From Endozoicomonas sp. NE40 (GTDB lineage: Bacteria; Pseudomonadota; Gammaproteobacteria; Pseudomonadales; Endozoicomonadaceae), in contig NZ_JBEWTB010000002.1 of NCBI RefSeq assembly GCF_040549045.1, positions 4,700,501-4,764,500 of the forward strand: a stretch of 64,000 bases of DNA, read 5' to 3'. A model generated the notes under the pieces. The model was not told the origin of the DNA. It saw nothing but the letters and a program-made list of their open reading frames with translations, and searched no databases. Of the stretch, positions 43,459 to 51,937 are shown one piece after another; position 1 is the stretch's first letter; each line of letters opens with the position of its first letter. Both the position numbers and the translations under genes were made by a program.

Positions 43459-43764
43459 ATGTGTAATTCAGTAAATCGATCTGGTTTTAATGGTTTTACA
43501 GCACATACAAACAGGGAAGTTCCAGCCAGAAATATAAAAGAGGCTTTGGATTTGACAAGCAAATTAATGGGTGAGAGTCCATTAAATAAAAGCTCCAGAT
43601 CTAACAGACCACAGGGAAAACCTCTCAGTGAACGAAAAGTTCAGGAAAGTATAGGGAAAAGGATTTTAAAAGGACTTGGTAAAGGACTAGCGAAGGTTGG
43701 CGGGCTGGCCTTCTGGGTGATCGTTAGATTGCCAGGTGCATTGGTTTGTTGCTTGTGTCATTAA
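43459..43764 (+). CDS. Small cationic protein with hydrophobic Cys-rich tail, unknown function
   Basis: The 101-residue protein is preceded by a GGGGGG-type ribosome site. The first 60 residues are polar and rich in Ser, Asn and Arg. Residues 65-82 form a Lys/Gly-rich amphipathic stretch (KRILKGLGKGLAKVGG), followed by a hydrophobic segment and the end CCLCH. This is the form of a membrane-active or membrane-docked peptide; the terminal cysteines could be lipid-modified in a eukaryotic host. The flanking DNA is AT-rich. I do not recognise a family. Confidence 0.6.
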   Translation: MCNSVNRSGFNGFTAHTNREVPARNIKEALDLTSKLMGESPLNKSSRSNRPQGKPLSERKVQESIGKRILKGLGKGLAKVGGLAFWVIVRLPGALVCCLCH

Positions 43765-43766
43765 AG

Positions 43767-43800
43767 CTGAAAACTTCAGGTATCATATTTCAGTTTTTTT
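43767..43800 (+). terminator. Terminator behind the small cationic protein gene
   Basis: CTGAAA (43767-43772) pairs with TTTCAG (43788-43793), with seven T residues directly after. The loop is long and the stem short. Confidence 0.55.
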
Positions 43801-43928
43801 GATCGGAGGTTTTTTGAACCACTATAGAATTTTGTTAAATGGATAGTTTTGATGAGTGTATCAGAAATGTAATATTGTCACGTTAGTATACGCACCTTCA
43901 GGCATATGCCAGTAAACATAGGTGCATT

Positions 43929-46499
43929 ATGAAGCGTACAGTCCTGTCATTATGTATTCTCACTGCCTTGGCAGGTTGTGAGAGCGAAACGGTTTACATA
44001 GAAGCTCCTGCCGAAACGCCTCCCGCTGATGGTGATTTTGATTATGAATACGCCTCCGGGGAAGTCGCACATGCAACACTGATTGCAGCCCTGGACTTTG
44101 ATAAAGAAGCCTACGGTGAAAAAATCAATCCCCAGAACGTTGGTAGAAAGTTTCCTGCTTCCATCGAATTTAATCAGGACCAGCTTGTTTGGGAAAGTAG
44201 CGGTGAAGTTTTAAACTTAAAAAATTATGAAAGACTAACGTTTAACAGTTTAAATCTTGCCGAAAAGAGAACGATATCCTTCCGGGTTTATTTTAACGAA
44301 GAACAATCTGGTCAATTAAGCAGCATCATGGATGGAGAGCACTGGGGGGTTCGTTCCCGGGAGCCGTTTGTTGTGTTAAACGCTGATGATCAAATTGAAG
44401 TCTGGCGAAAATATGAAGGCTCTGCATGGGAAGGTGATGACGAGCCAAGACATATCCTGACAACAGAGAAAATCGAACGAGGCAAATGGTTTACTTTCAC
44501 CTTTGCCGGTGACGATCAGGAGACACGGATTTATTTCGATGGCAATCTGGTCGGACAGGGGCCGGCAATTGCTGCTGCAACGAATAAACTGGCGTTTGGC
44601 GCTGCACTGTTGTCCCGGTCTCACCAGGATTTAATACCTTCTGCCAGAATGAAGGTTGATGACATAAAAATTTTCAGAGGCCCGCTGCCAGTAGATTATA
44701 TCCGTTCATTAACGAACCCTGATCCGGAAGAAAGGCCACTACTTCCGCCCGGTTCACCAGTCCCGACAGATACGATCAAGAATGTCGACTATGAACAGGT
44801 TGTGCTGACCTGGCAACATAACAATTTGTTCAAGACCCGGGATGTCGAATATACCGTGTTCCTGTCGACTGACAGCAAGATGAACAGCGTTGATATTGAG
44901 TGGCGGACACTGAATACCCACTTTACAGCCGGTGCATTAAAACCTGACACCGATTACTTCTGGCGCATTGACTCATACGATGGGTCAACCCGCGTCAGGG
45001 GACCGGTCTGGTCTTTCAGAACATCCAACCCGGTTGATAAAAGTCTGTTGCCGGAACAGCTCAATGTTATGGCTTATAACATCTGGCATGCCGGAGCGGA
45101 TGCTGACCCATTGATGGGACAGGACTACCTGTTTGAACAAATTCAATCCAATAATATTGATATTCTGCTGATGGTTGAATCTTATGGTTATCAGCAGGCA
45201 TTAGCGAATAAGCTGGGCTTCTATATGCATACTGGAGGCAGCAATGATAATTTATCCATTTTGAGTCGCTATCCGATTATTCAGCCTCTGGGAACGTGCA
45301 GTTTTGGATTTTGTGGTGCCAGAATAGAGCTGCCTGAAAACCGACAACTGGATGCGTATGCCATCTGGCTCAGCAGTATAAACGACGGAGCTATGATTCC
45401 GGCTATTCCATCCTACACAAATGATGACCTGGTTCAGTTGGATACTCCGCGCGCCAATACGATGGAAAGCTATCTTGAGACCATCGAAACATTAAGCGAT
45501 AGCCAGAAGCGGCCCATTATTATGGGAGGCGACTTAAACACTTCGTCGCACCTGGACTACACCGATGAAACGAACTACTACAACCGGGGACAGGTTAACT
45601 GGCCGACCAGTCTGGTTATTGAACAGTTCGGGTATACCGATACACTGAGGCAGGTTTATCCGTTTGCGTTAGATATGGAGTGTATTACCTGGAGCCCGTT
45701 TTTCAAAAATAACTATGGGCGTTCCCGTATCGACATGGTTTTTAACAAGGGTGCGCAGCTAAACTCTGTAGACGCCGGTTGCCTGCTGGACAATTCCCAC
45801 CCGGTGTTACATCCAGCGGATCATGGTGCGGCGTGGACTACTTTGAAAGTCGATAAAGCCCTGTGGGATGAATCCCTGTCGTTAATTGACGACTTTGACA
45901 GAGACCGGAAGGCCTCAGAAAGCTTCTCATTCATGCGTATTGAAGGCGATAAGCTCTGGTCTGATGAAGGGTTTAATGATGGTGGTGCCGATGGAATCAC
46001 TGAAATTCTGGAGGGAGGTATTCTCAGAATGACCAATTCCTCTTCCGGCGACCAGAATGCACTGATGGCAGGCGGCCTTCCTTCGGAAGATAATGGCTGG
46101 ACCATGGAGTTCAGGGTTCAGGTGACCGACCCGGGTAGCTCGACTGCGGTATGGCAGGCCATTACCCGCTCCAGCACCTATGATCAGAGAATATTTATTG
46201 GTGCTAATGGCATTGGTGAAAGTGCGAACAACGGCTCGTCGATCAAGTACCCGGTTAACTTTGCCAGTGATTTCAGGGTTGTCCGTATTGCTTATGACCC
46301 GTTAATAAAGGCAGCAAGGCTGTGGGTAGACGGAGATATTGTCGCTAAAAATATTGAATCAAATGACGGGTACTTCAATATGCTTGGTTTTGGCAATTCG
46401 TCATCCAATATTTCCAGTGGTCAAATCCTTATTGACTATGTACGTATTGAAGACGGCTATCATGCGCCCACAAACCAACTGATGCAGTCAGCTAAATAG
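43929..46499 (+). CDS. Large lipoprotein with LamG-like domains and an endonuclease/exonuclease/phosphatase domain
   Basis: The 856-residue protein starts with a signal and lipobox LAGC (Cys17). Residues 45-250 look like a LamG/concanavalin fold (SFRVYFNEEQSG, WFTFTFAGDDQETRIYFDG). Residues 275-370 are fibronectin-III-like (YTVFLSTDSKMNS, LKPDTDYFWRI). Residues 378-640 form an EEP domain: MAYNIWHAG, MGGDLNTSSHLDY with the GDxN motif, SRIDMVF and a final HPADHGAAW. A second LamG-like domain fills about 680-845. It should be a surface or secreted phosphodiesterase (nuclease or lipid phosphatase); the substrate is unknown. It stands alone, followed by a hairpin. Confidence 0.78.
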   Translation: MKRTVLSLCILTALAGCESETVYIEAPAETPPADGDFDYEYASGEVAHATLIAALDFDKEAYGEKINPQNVGRKFPASIEFNQDQLVWESSGEVLNLKNYERLTFNSLNLAEKRTISFRVYFNEEQSGQLSSIMDGEHWGVRSREPFVVLNADDQIEVWRKYEGSAWEGDDEPRHILTTEKIERGKWFTFTFAGDDQETRIYFDGNLVGQGPAIAAATNKLAFGAALLSRSHQDLIPSARMKVDDIKIFRGPLPVDYIRSLTNPDPEERPLLPPGSPVPTDTIKNVDYEQVVLTWQHNNLFKTRDVEYTVFLSTDSKMNSVDIEWRTLNTHFTAGALKPDTDYFWRIDSYDGSTRVRGPVWSFRTSNPVDKSLLPEQLNVMAYNIWHAGADADPLMGQDYLFEQIQSNNIDILLMVESYGYQQALANKLGFYMHTGGSNDNLSILSRYPIIQPLGTCSFGFCGARIELPENRQLDAYAIWLSSINDGAMIPAIPSYTNDDLVQLDTPRANTMESYLETIETLSDSQKRPIIMGGDLNTSSHLDYTDETNYYNRGQVNWPTSLVIEQFGYTDTLRQVYPFALDMECITWSPFFKNNYGRSRIDMVFNKGAQLNSVDAGCLLDNSHPVLHPADHGAAWTTLKVDKALWDESLSLIDDFDRDRKASESFSFMRIEGDKLWSDEGFNDGGADGITEILEGGILRMTNSSSGDQNALMAGGLPSEDNGWTMEFRVQVTDPGSSTAVWQAITRSSTYDQRIFIGANGIGESANNGSSIKYPVNFASDFRVVRIAYDPLIKAARLWVDGDIVAKNIESNDGYFNMLGFGNSSSNISSGQILIDYVRIEDGYHAPTNQLMQSAK

Positions 46500-46520
46500 T
46501 CTAATTTTGTCTTTTAACCA

Positions 46521-46541
46521 GCGGCCTGTATATCAGGCCGC
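46521..46541 (+). terminator. Hairpin after the nuclease-like lipoprotein gene
   Basis: GCGGCCTG (46521-46528) pairs perfectly with CAGGCCGC (46534-46541) around a 5-base loop. There is no T run after it. Confidence 0.55.
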
Positions 46542-46605
46542 AATGCTATATTATCTGGAACAGATCATGAGGTGGCGTGTATTATTGATCATTGGAAAAT
46601 GATCA

Positions 46606-47109
46606 ATGGATAATGACAGTTCAATGAAGTCCAACCTGATTACCCGCGCCGGTAAAGAAGCCCTGCAAAAAGAACTCGACTGGCTGTGGAAAGTAAAGAG
46701 ACCACAGGTAACCCAGGCTGTTTCCGAAGCGGCGGCACTGGGGGATCGCTCAGAAAATGCAGAATACAAAGAAGGCAAACGCGAACTAAGAAGCATAGAT
46801 CGTCGGCTTCGCTTCCTGACCAAAAGACTTGAAACGGTTAAAGTCGTGGATTATTCACCAGAGCAGGAAGGTAAGTGCTTTTTTGGTGCCTGGGTTGAGA
46901 TAGAAAATGAAGACGGTGACGTTTTGCAGTGTCGTATTGTAGGTTCGGATGAAATTGATGTCAGTAAGGGACATATCACCATTGATTCGCCCATGGCAAA
47001 AGCACTGATTGGCAGACAGGTAGATGATGAAGTGGTGGTAAAAACACCGGGGGGAGATAAAGTCTGGATTATTCTTAATATCCAGTATCAGGCTTTTGAT
47101 CAGGGGTGA
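46606..47109 (+). CDS. greB: Transcription elongation factor GreB
   Basis: GreB rescues backtracked RNA polymerase by stimulating transcript cleavage. The protein has the N-terminal coiled coil with the acidic tip (ALGDRSENAEYKEGKRELRSIDRRLRFL) and the FKBP-like C-terminal domain (YSPEQEGKCFFGAWVEIENEDGD, IDSPMAKALIG). Identity to E. coli GreB is strong, and YSP with FFGAWVEIEN distinguishes it from GreA. Homology favours the ATG at 46624 (161 residues), while GGAAAA before the ATG at 46606 supports the longer start. Confidence 0.94.
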   Translation: MDNDSSMKSNLITRAGKEALQKELDWLWKVKRPQVTQAVSEAAALGDRSENAEYKEGKRELRSIDRRLRFLTKRLETVKVVDYSPEQEGKCFFGAWVEIENEDGDVLQCRIVGSDEIDVSKGHITIDSPMAKALIGRQVDDEVVVKTPGGDKVWIILNIQYQAFDQG

Positions 47110-47257
47110 TTGTGTTGTAGAAGGACGTTTCTGGTATTTTGTCGTATAACTATAGCTATAACGATAACCTGTATTTTTACTTAAACTTGCTGATACAGGT
47201 ATGCCGTGAGAGCATAATCGTGTATTGTTTTCCGCCTTTTCTGTCTGGCATTTATTC

Positions 47258-47295
47258 GGTACTTAGATAGTAGTACCTTGATATTGGTACTTAGA
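47258..47295 (+). repeat. Direct repeat GGTACTTAGA before a small gene
   Basis: GGTACTTAGA occurs at 47258-47267 and 47286-47295. Between them AGTACC (47272-47277) forms an inverted pair with GGTACT of the first copy. The second copy ends four bases before the GTG start at 47300. It may be an operator or translation control site. Confidence 0.4.
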
Positions 47296-47299
47296 GCCC

Positions 47300-47713
47300 G
47301 TGAAGCGATACAAGCAAACCATACTGTCTAATTTTTTCGTGGCTATTGATTCAGAAAGCACTGACACCGGTGAAGGTGACTATCATCTGGTGGAAGCGAA
47401 TCTGGATATTGAGTCCCGGGACGATCGCACTCTGTGTACTGAAGTGCTGCATGGAGAGTATCGCTATGAAGTGTTGACCAACCATCTGCTGGTCAGTGCC
47501 TGTCCGATCTGTTCTGCCATTCTCAAGCGTCGCATCAGTAATATGCCTCTCGAACGCAAGGCAGGAACCACCAGTGCGTTTGAAGACATCGAAGAGGAAG
47601 TCCCGGAAACCCAGATGGCATTACATCTTGAAAATAGTGCTGACGGCAAAGAAGAAACGGATACTGAATCCAGCAGTGTGAAGACCTCACCACAGTTTGA
47701 GTTGTTTGGTTAA
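47300..47713 (+). CDS. Protein of unknown function with a CPIC motif
   Basis: The 137-residue protein starts at GTG 47300. Residues 1-60 are mixed strands and helices; CPIC at about residues 69-72 could bind a metal or form a disulfide, but no partner Cys pair is seen apart from a single Cys near 47. The last 60 residues are strongly acidic and Ser/Thr-rich and probably disordered, ending in FELFG. There is no leader, so it should be cytosolic. It is not recognised. It lies convergent with the DAHP synthase gene behind a shared terminator. Confidence 0.6.
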   Translation: MKRYKQTILSNFFVAIDSESTDTGEGDYHLVEANLDIESRDDRTLCTEVLHGEYRYEVLTNHLLVSACPICSAILKRRISNMPLERKAGTTSAFEDIEEEVPETQMALHLENSADGKEETDTESSSVKTSPQFELFG

Positions 47714-47729
47714 GATCGGTAGGAAAACA

Positions 47730-47762
47730 CCGGAAAGGAAATCAACCTTTCCGGCAGGTTTT
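47730..47762. terminator. Bidirectional terminator before the DAHP synthase end
   Basis: CCGGAAAGG (47730-47738) pairs perfectly with CCTTTCCGG (47746-47754), followed on the plus strand by CAGGTTTT and on the minus strand by GTGTTTTCC. Confidence 0.8.
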
Positions 47763-47763
47763 A

Positions 47764-48834
47764 TTACTGAACACGCTTACGGGCAGGCAGGATGTCTTTC
47801 AACTTGTTATGCATCGCACGCAGAGTGTTTTCTGTTGTTTCCCAGTCAATGCAGGCATCCGTTACAGAAACACCGTACTCCATGTTGTCACTGATTTTCT
47901 GAGCTCCCCAGCCAATATTACTTTCTACCATCAGGCCAACAATGGACTCATTGCCTTCTAAAATCTGGTTGGTGACATTTTCCAGAACCAGAGGCTGCAG
48001 ACTGGGGTCTTTGTTGGAGTTGGCGTGGGAACAGTCCACCATTATATTCGGTTCAATACCGGCTTTATGCAGCTCCTGCTCACAGATGGTCACACTGACT
48101 GAGTCATAATTTGGCTTGTCACTTCCACCACGAAGAACAACGTGACCATAAGGGTTGCCCTTGGTTCGGGTTACTGCCACCTGACCATTGCCACTTATAC
48201 CCAGAAAACGATGGGGTTTAGATACCGAGTTCAGCGCATTGATGGCGACTTCCAGGCCACCATCAGTACCGTTTTTAAAACCAACCGCCGAAGACAGACC
48301 GCTAGCCATTTCACGGTGGGTCTGTGATTCTGTTGTACGTGCGCCAATGGCTGACCATGCCACCAGATCCTGCAGGTACTGTGGGGAGATAGGGTCCAGG
48401 GCTTCCGTCGCGGTTGGCATACCCATCTCGGCAACATCCATCAGGAGCCGTCTGCCAATATGAAGGCCGTCAGAAATTTTGAATGAATCATTCAGATAGG
48501 GGTCGTTAATCAGACCTTTCCAGCCCACGGTGGTTCGTGGTTTTTCAAAATAGACCCGCATAACCAGATACAATGTATCACCCACCTCTTCACTAAGTGC
48601 TTTCAGGCGCTGCGCATAATCCAGTGCCGCATCAACGTCGTGAATAGAGCAGGGGCCAATGACAATAAACAACCGGTGATCTTTACCGTCGATAATATCC
48701 CGGATAACCTGACGACCTTCGGAGACTGTAAGGGCTGCTGCCTCGCTCACGGGTATTTCCTGCTTAAGCAGCTCAGGAGTGACCAGTACTTCCTGGGATT
48801 CAATATTTAGGTTTTCAATAGGTAATGCGGTCAT
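47764..48834 (-). CDS. 3-deoxy-7-phosphoheptulonate synthase (class I DAHP synthase)
   Basis: It joins phosphoenolpyruvate and erythrose 4-phosphate, the first step of the shikimate pathway. The 356-residue length fits the AroF/AroG/AroH type. Visible are IGPCSIHD near 59-66, MRVYFEKPRTTVGWKGLINDP near 92-112, RTTESQTHREMASGLS near 166, GFKNGTDG near 187 and VDCSHANSNKDP near 268. Which amino acid feeds back on it (Tyr, Phe or Trp) cannot be decided by eye. The upstream 213 bases hold no gene and no recognised leader peptide. Confidence 0.93.
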   Translation of the reverse strand: MTALPIENLNIESQEVLVTPELLKQEIPVSEAAALTVSEGRQVIRDIIDGKDHRLFIVIGPCSIHDVDAALDYAQRLKALSEEVGDTLYLVMRVYFEKPRTTVGWKGLINDPYLNDSFKISDGLHIGRRLLMDVAEMGMPTATEALDPISPQYLQDLVAWSAIGARTTESQTHREMASGLSSAVGFKNGTDGGLEVAINALNSVSKPHRFLGISGNGQVAVTRTKGNPYGHVVLRGGSDKPNYDSVSVTICEQELHKAGIEPNIMVDCSHANSNKDPSLQPLVLENVTNQILEGNESIVGLMVESNIGWGAQKISDNMEYGVSVTDACIDWETTENTLRAMHNKLKDILPARKRVQ

Positions 48835-49047
48835 GATGCTCTCAGTCCGGGGCTTTTATCATTGTTGCTCCCTCTCCTTATAGAGAGAGTGGTCCGGCCA
48901 GCCTGTTGATTTTCCTGATAACAGTACAAAACACAGGGCTGTGCCGTGGACAGTCACTCTAATTCATGTAGGACAACGGCTGCAACTGTTACCGGGAAAA
49001 TGAACTGGATTTCACTTAAATACACCCGTGTCATCGTGTTTTAACCG

Positions 49048-49818
49048 TTAAACCAGGTAACGAATACCAAGAACGAGCAGGATGCTGGCGAGAATGATCC
49101 TCATTGCTTTATCCGGCAAGTGTCGCCCAACACGGGTTCCCAGATAAACAGCAGGTAGTGACCCGACGAGCAGGACGCCCAGCAGAGTAAAATCAACATT
49201 GCCCAGCCAGATATGCCCAATTCCGGCTACCAGTGTTAATGGGACCGCATGGGCAATGTCGGTGCCTACGACTTTTACAGAGGACAGTTTCGGGTAGAGC
49301 ATAAGCAGTATGGCGGTACCCAGTGCTCCGGCACCCACGGATGACAGTGTCACAAGAATGCCCAGAAGGGCTCCCATTACAACGGTTACATTCAAACGCT
49401 GCTTATCAGACCACTGCACATTATCCACGGACGTTATTGAAAGCAGCCTGTTACGAAAGAAAAGCACTATAGCTGTCAAAGTAAGCATAAAACCGAGGCA
49501 GGTTGTTAGGATCAGGCTATAATGATCGCTCCCGGCAAACATGTATTTCAGGATGACAATGGTCGCGATGGTAGCAGGAATGCTGCCCGCACACATGGCT
49601 TTGACCAGTAACCAGTCCACGCTTCGCTGGCGGTGATGCGTCAGCACTCCACTGGCTTTGGTCAACGCGGCATACATAAGGTCGGTACCGATGGCGATAT
49701 GCGCCGGGAAGCCAAAGAGGAGCAGTAGCGGAGTCATCAGTGACCCGCCTCCGATGCCGGTTAAACCGACTGCAAATCCCACGCTGGCACCTGCTGAAAT
49801 GTAGAGTAATGCATCCAT
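49048..49818 (-). CDS. Sulfite exporter TauE/SafE family permease
   Basis: The 256-residue membrane protein has about eight hydrophobic segments and the family marks GASVGFAVGLTGIGGGSLMTPLL at the start and SSVGAGALGTAILL in the second half, the two halves being related. The family moves sulfite, organosulfonates or other small anions. It is transcribed divergently from cysB with 198 bases between, which supports a link with sulfur metabolism, though not proven by sequence. Confidence 0.88.
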   Translation of the reverse strand: MDALLYISAGASVGFAVGLTGIGGGSLMTPLLLLFGFPAHIAIGTDLMYAALTKASGVLTHHRQRSVDWLLVKAMCAGSIPATIATIVILKYMFAGSDHYSLILTTCLGFMLTLTAIVLFFRNRLLSITSVDNVQWSDKQRLNVTVVMGALLGILVTLSSVGAGALGTAILLMLYPKLSSVKVVGTDIAHAVPLTLVAGIGHIWLGNVDFTLLGVLLVGSLPAVYLGTRVGRHLPDKAMRIILASILLVLGIRYLV

Positions 49819-49859
49819 GAAATATGGTCTAAAGTTATAAGTAGCTCAGACGATGTTTG

Positions 49860-49967
49860 AAATCATGATATTAAATACATGATTTGCTGGTAACTGTAGC
49901 GACCGGCTTGTATTCTTGGAAGTAATTAAATGCTATTCGCTTATGCCGTATAGTACTAAGAATACAA
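49860..49967. promoter_or_regulatory. Two inverted repeats in the tauE-cysB intergenic region
   Basis: AAATCATG (49860-49867) is inverted as CATGATTT (49878-49885). TTGTATTCTT (49908-49917) is inverted as AAGAATACAA (49958-49967), 40 bases apart. LysR-type regulators such as CysB commonly bind dyads in the region shared with a divergent gene, so these are candidate control sites for both genes. Confidence 0.4.
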
Positions 49968-50016
49968 AATAACTTTTTCACGCTATAGGTTTAGTAAGCT
50001 TGACCGGAGGCCATAA

Positions 50017-50991
50017 ATGAAGCTGCAACAACTGCGCTATATCTGGGAGGTCGCTCATCATGACCTCAATGTTTCAGCCACAGCGCAGAGTCTTTACACT
50101 TCCCAGCCCGGTATCAGTAAACAGATTCGATTACTTGAAGATGAACTCGGTGTTGAAGTGTTTGCCCGAAGCGGCAAGCATTTAACGCGAGTCACCCCTG
50201 CAGGCGAAAAAATCATTGAAACCGCCGGTGAAATTTTAAGGAAAGTCGAGAGTATCAAACAGGTTGCCCAGGAGTTCAGTGATGAACGCAAGGGCAGCCT
50301 TTCAATAGCCACTACACACACACAGGCTCGTTACGCCCTGCCTGACATCATTAACCGGTTTATTGCCCAGTACCCCGATGTCTCCCTGCACATGCACCAG
50401 GGAACGCCGATTCAAATTGCTGAAATGGCTGCAGATGGTACTGTAGACTTTGCTATAGCGACAGAAGCACTGGAACTGTTCAACGATCTGGTAATGATGC
50501 CGTGCTATCGCTGGAACCGCTGTATTCTTGTTCCAAAGGATCACCCTTTGACACAGGTGTCGGAGCTGACCCTTCAGGATGTTGCCCGCTACCCTCTGGT
50601 GACTTACGTGTTTGGCTTTACCGGCCGTTCAAAACTCGATGAAGCCTTTATGAATGAGGGGCTGTCGCCAAGAGTGGTGTTCACTGCCACCGATGCGGAT
50701 GTGATTAAAACCTATGTTCGCCTGAATTTGGGTGTTGGTATAATTGCCGGTATGGCTTATGATCCGGAACTGGATTCTGACCTGGTGCCTCTTAATGCCA
50801 GCCATCTGTTTGAACCCAGTGTCACCAAGATTGGCTTCCGCCGGGGAACCTTCCTGCGTGGGTTTATGTACGACTTTATCCAGCAGTTTGCTCCGCATCT
50901 GACGAAAGAAGTGGTACAGGATGCTATTTCCCGTCACAACAAGGCGGAAGTGGATGAATTGTTTTCCGGTGTACAATTACCGACCCATTAA
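50017..50991 (+). CDS. cysB: LysR-type regulator CysB
   Basis: CysB activates sulfate assimilation and cysteine genes with N-acetylserine as inducer. The 324-residue length is that of CysB. The opening MKLQQLRYIWEVAHHDLNVSATAQSL and TSQPGISKQIRLLEDELGVEVFAR are the winged-helix of the CysB/Cbl group. The effector domain has TTHTQARYALP near 100 and TYVFGFTGRS near 196, typical of the sulfur-sensing members. CGGAGG lies nine bases before the ATG. Cbl is a possible alternative, but a lone copy next to a sulfur permease fits CysB. Confidence 0.92.
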   Translation: MKLQQLRYIWEVAHHDLNVSATAQSLYTSQPGISKQIRLLEDELGVEVFARSGKHLTRVTPAGEKIIETAGEILRKVESIKQVAQEFSDERKGSLSIATTHTQARYALPDIINRFIAQYPDVSLHMHQGTPIQIAEMAADGTVDFAIATEALELFNDLVMMPCYRWNRCILVPKDHPLTQVSELTLQDVARYPLVTYVFGFTGRSKLDEAFMNEGLSPRVVFTATDADVIKTYVRLNLGVGIIAGMAYDPELDSDLVPLNASHLFEPSVTKIGFRRGTFLRGFMYDFIQQFAPHLTKEVVQDAISRHNKAEVDELFSGVQLPTH

Positions 50992-51048
50992 GGCCAGCCC
51001 ATCAGGTTCATTAACCAGATTCGCTAATAGTGTGGTGATATCAGATCC

Positions 51049-51074
51049 CGGCGGCTGTCAGGCCGCCGATTTTT
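51049..51074 (+). terminator. Terminator of cysB
   Basis: CGGCGGC (51049-51055) pairs perfectly with GCCGCCG (51062-51068) around TGTCAG, followed by ATTTTT. The hairpin overlaps the end of the convergent small thioredoxin-like gene. Confidence 0.85.
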
Positions 51075-51339
51075 CGAGAATATCCTTTACCAGCTTGAAA
51101 TAAATGGTGTAGACCTTTGTTTCCCTGCCTTCCTCTTCAACGATAAAGAAAGGTGCTTTATCGATCTGGTAGTAATCTGCCAGCAGAGCCCCCTCGCTGC
51201 CAGCGTCGTTTTCTACATAATCTGCAAAATGATCGATCTGGCTGATGTAGCCGGACTGTTCCAATCGTTCCTGCACATCAATGCATTTCTGGCAGTGGAA
51301 TCCATCTGCCATTAGCTTTTTTACCATTGTTATACGCAT
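51058..51339 (-). CDS. Small thioredoxin/glutaredoxin-like protein with CQKC
   Basis: From ATG 51339 the protein has 93 residues. A redox-type motif CQKC lies near residues 16-19 after a short strand and before an amphipathic helix. KAPFFIVEEEG near 62-72 holds a Pro at the cis-Pro position. This fits a minimal thioredoxin fold, but the family is not certain. A TTG five codons upstream is an alternative start. It is convergent with cysB and could act as a thiol reductase, a role inferred from the motif alone. Confidence 0.65.
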   Translation of the reverse strand: MRITMVKKLMADGFHCQKCIDVQERLEQSGYISQIDHFADYVENDAGSEGALLADYYQIDKAPFFIVEEEGRETKVYTIYFKLVKDILEKSAA

Positions 51340-51518
51340 AGCGGTGTTTTCCAAAATAGTAACCCCTCATTCTTCCAAGTCTATTTTAATACCAATGATG
51401 CTTATCAGCATCCTGAAAATCTCCAGATATTAAAAAAACTGGCCGATTACACAACGGCTGACTGATGTCGCTGACTCCGCTCAGGAATCAGCGTCTTTTA
51501 TCAGAAAGATAAAGCTGT

Positions 51519-51842
51519 TCAGGCAATCTCGTGAAACTTCTGTAACACTTCAGACATCAGCTGGATTTTATGCAGAACAGGTTGCAGCTTTGCAGGCAGC
51601 TCTTCATCTCTGGCATCGGCCAGCGCCTGAACGTCTTCAGAGACTTCAATCAGGTAGGGGAGAAAGTGGTCGGCCTGGACGTTAAAGCCGGAGTCCTTCT
51701 GGAAAATAGCTGAAAATTTGCCCTGGTCGTCCTTTTTGTATTGCTCGATCTGTTCATCAGCACGCAGTGACAGTGTATAGATCTCTTTCAGGGATTCGTT
51801 GAGTTTTTCCTGCAGAGCCAGTGCTTTGGTATTTGGGGTCAT
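51519..51842 (-). CDS. Small helical protein of unknown function, upstream region hit by an IS
   Basis: From ATG 51842 with AGG seven bases upstream the protein has 107 residues, mostly helical and acidic, with heptad-like spacing in LQEKLNESLKEIYTLSLRADEQIEQ and again in the C-terminal half. There is no leader or cysteine. The frame is open further up to 51926 inside the left end of the insertion sequence, so databases may show a 135-residue version; that extension is partly IS sequence. The insertion lies about 75 bases before the likely start and may have removed or replaced the promoter. Confidence 0.6.
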   Translation of the reverse strand: MTPNTKALALQEKLNESLKEIYTLSLRADEQIEQYKKDDQGKFSAIFQKDSGFNVQADHFLPYLIEVSEDVQALADARDEELPAKLQPVLHKIQLMSEVLQKFHEIA

Positions 51843-51909
51843 GGGATAACCTGATACTTCATCAAACCGGAGATTATACCGTTTTGCCTGCTGGATTAAA
51901 AAGCGGTCA

Positions 51910-51918
51910 GACGACTGG
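51910..51918. repeat. Left copy of the 9-bp target-site duplication
   Basis: GACGACTGG here is repeated exactly at 53331-53339, directly outside the two terminal inverted repeats. It marks the insertion point of the element. Confidence 0.88.
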
Positions 51919-51937
51919 GGGTGCAATTAAAAGTGTT

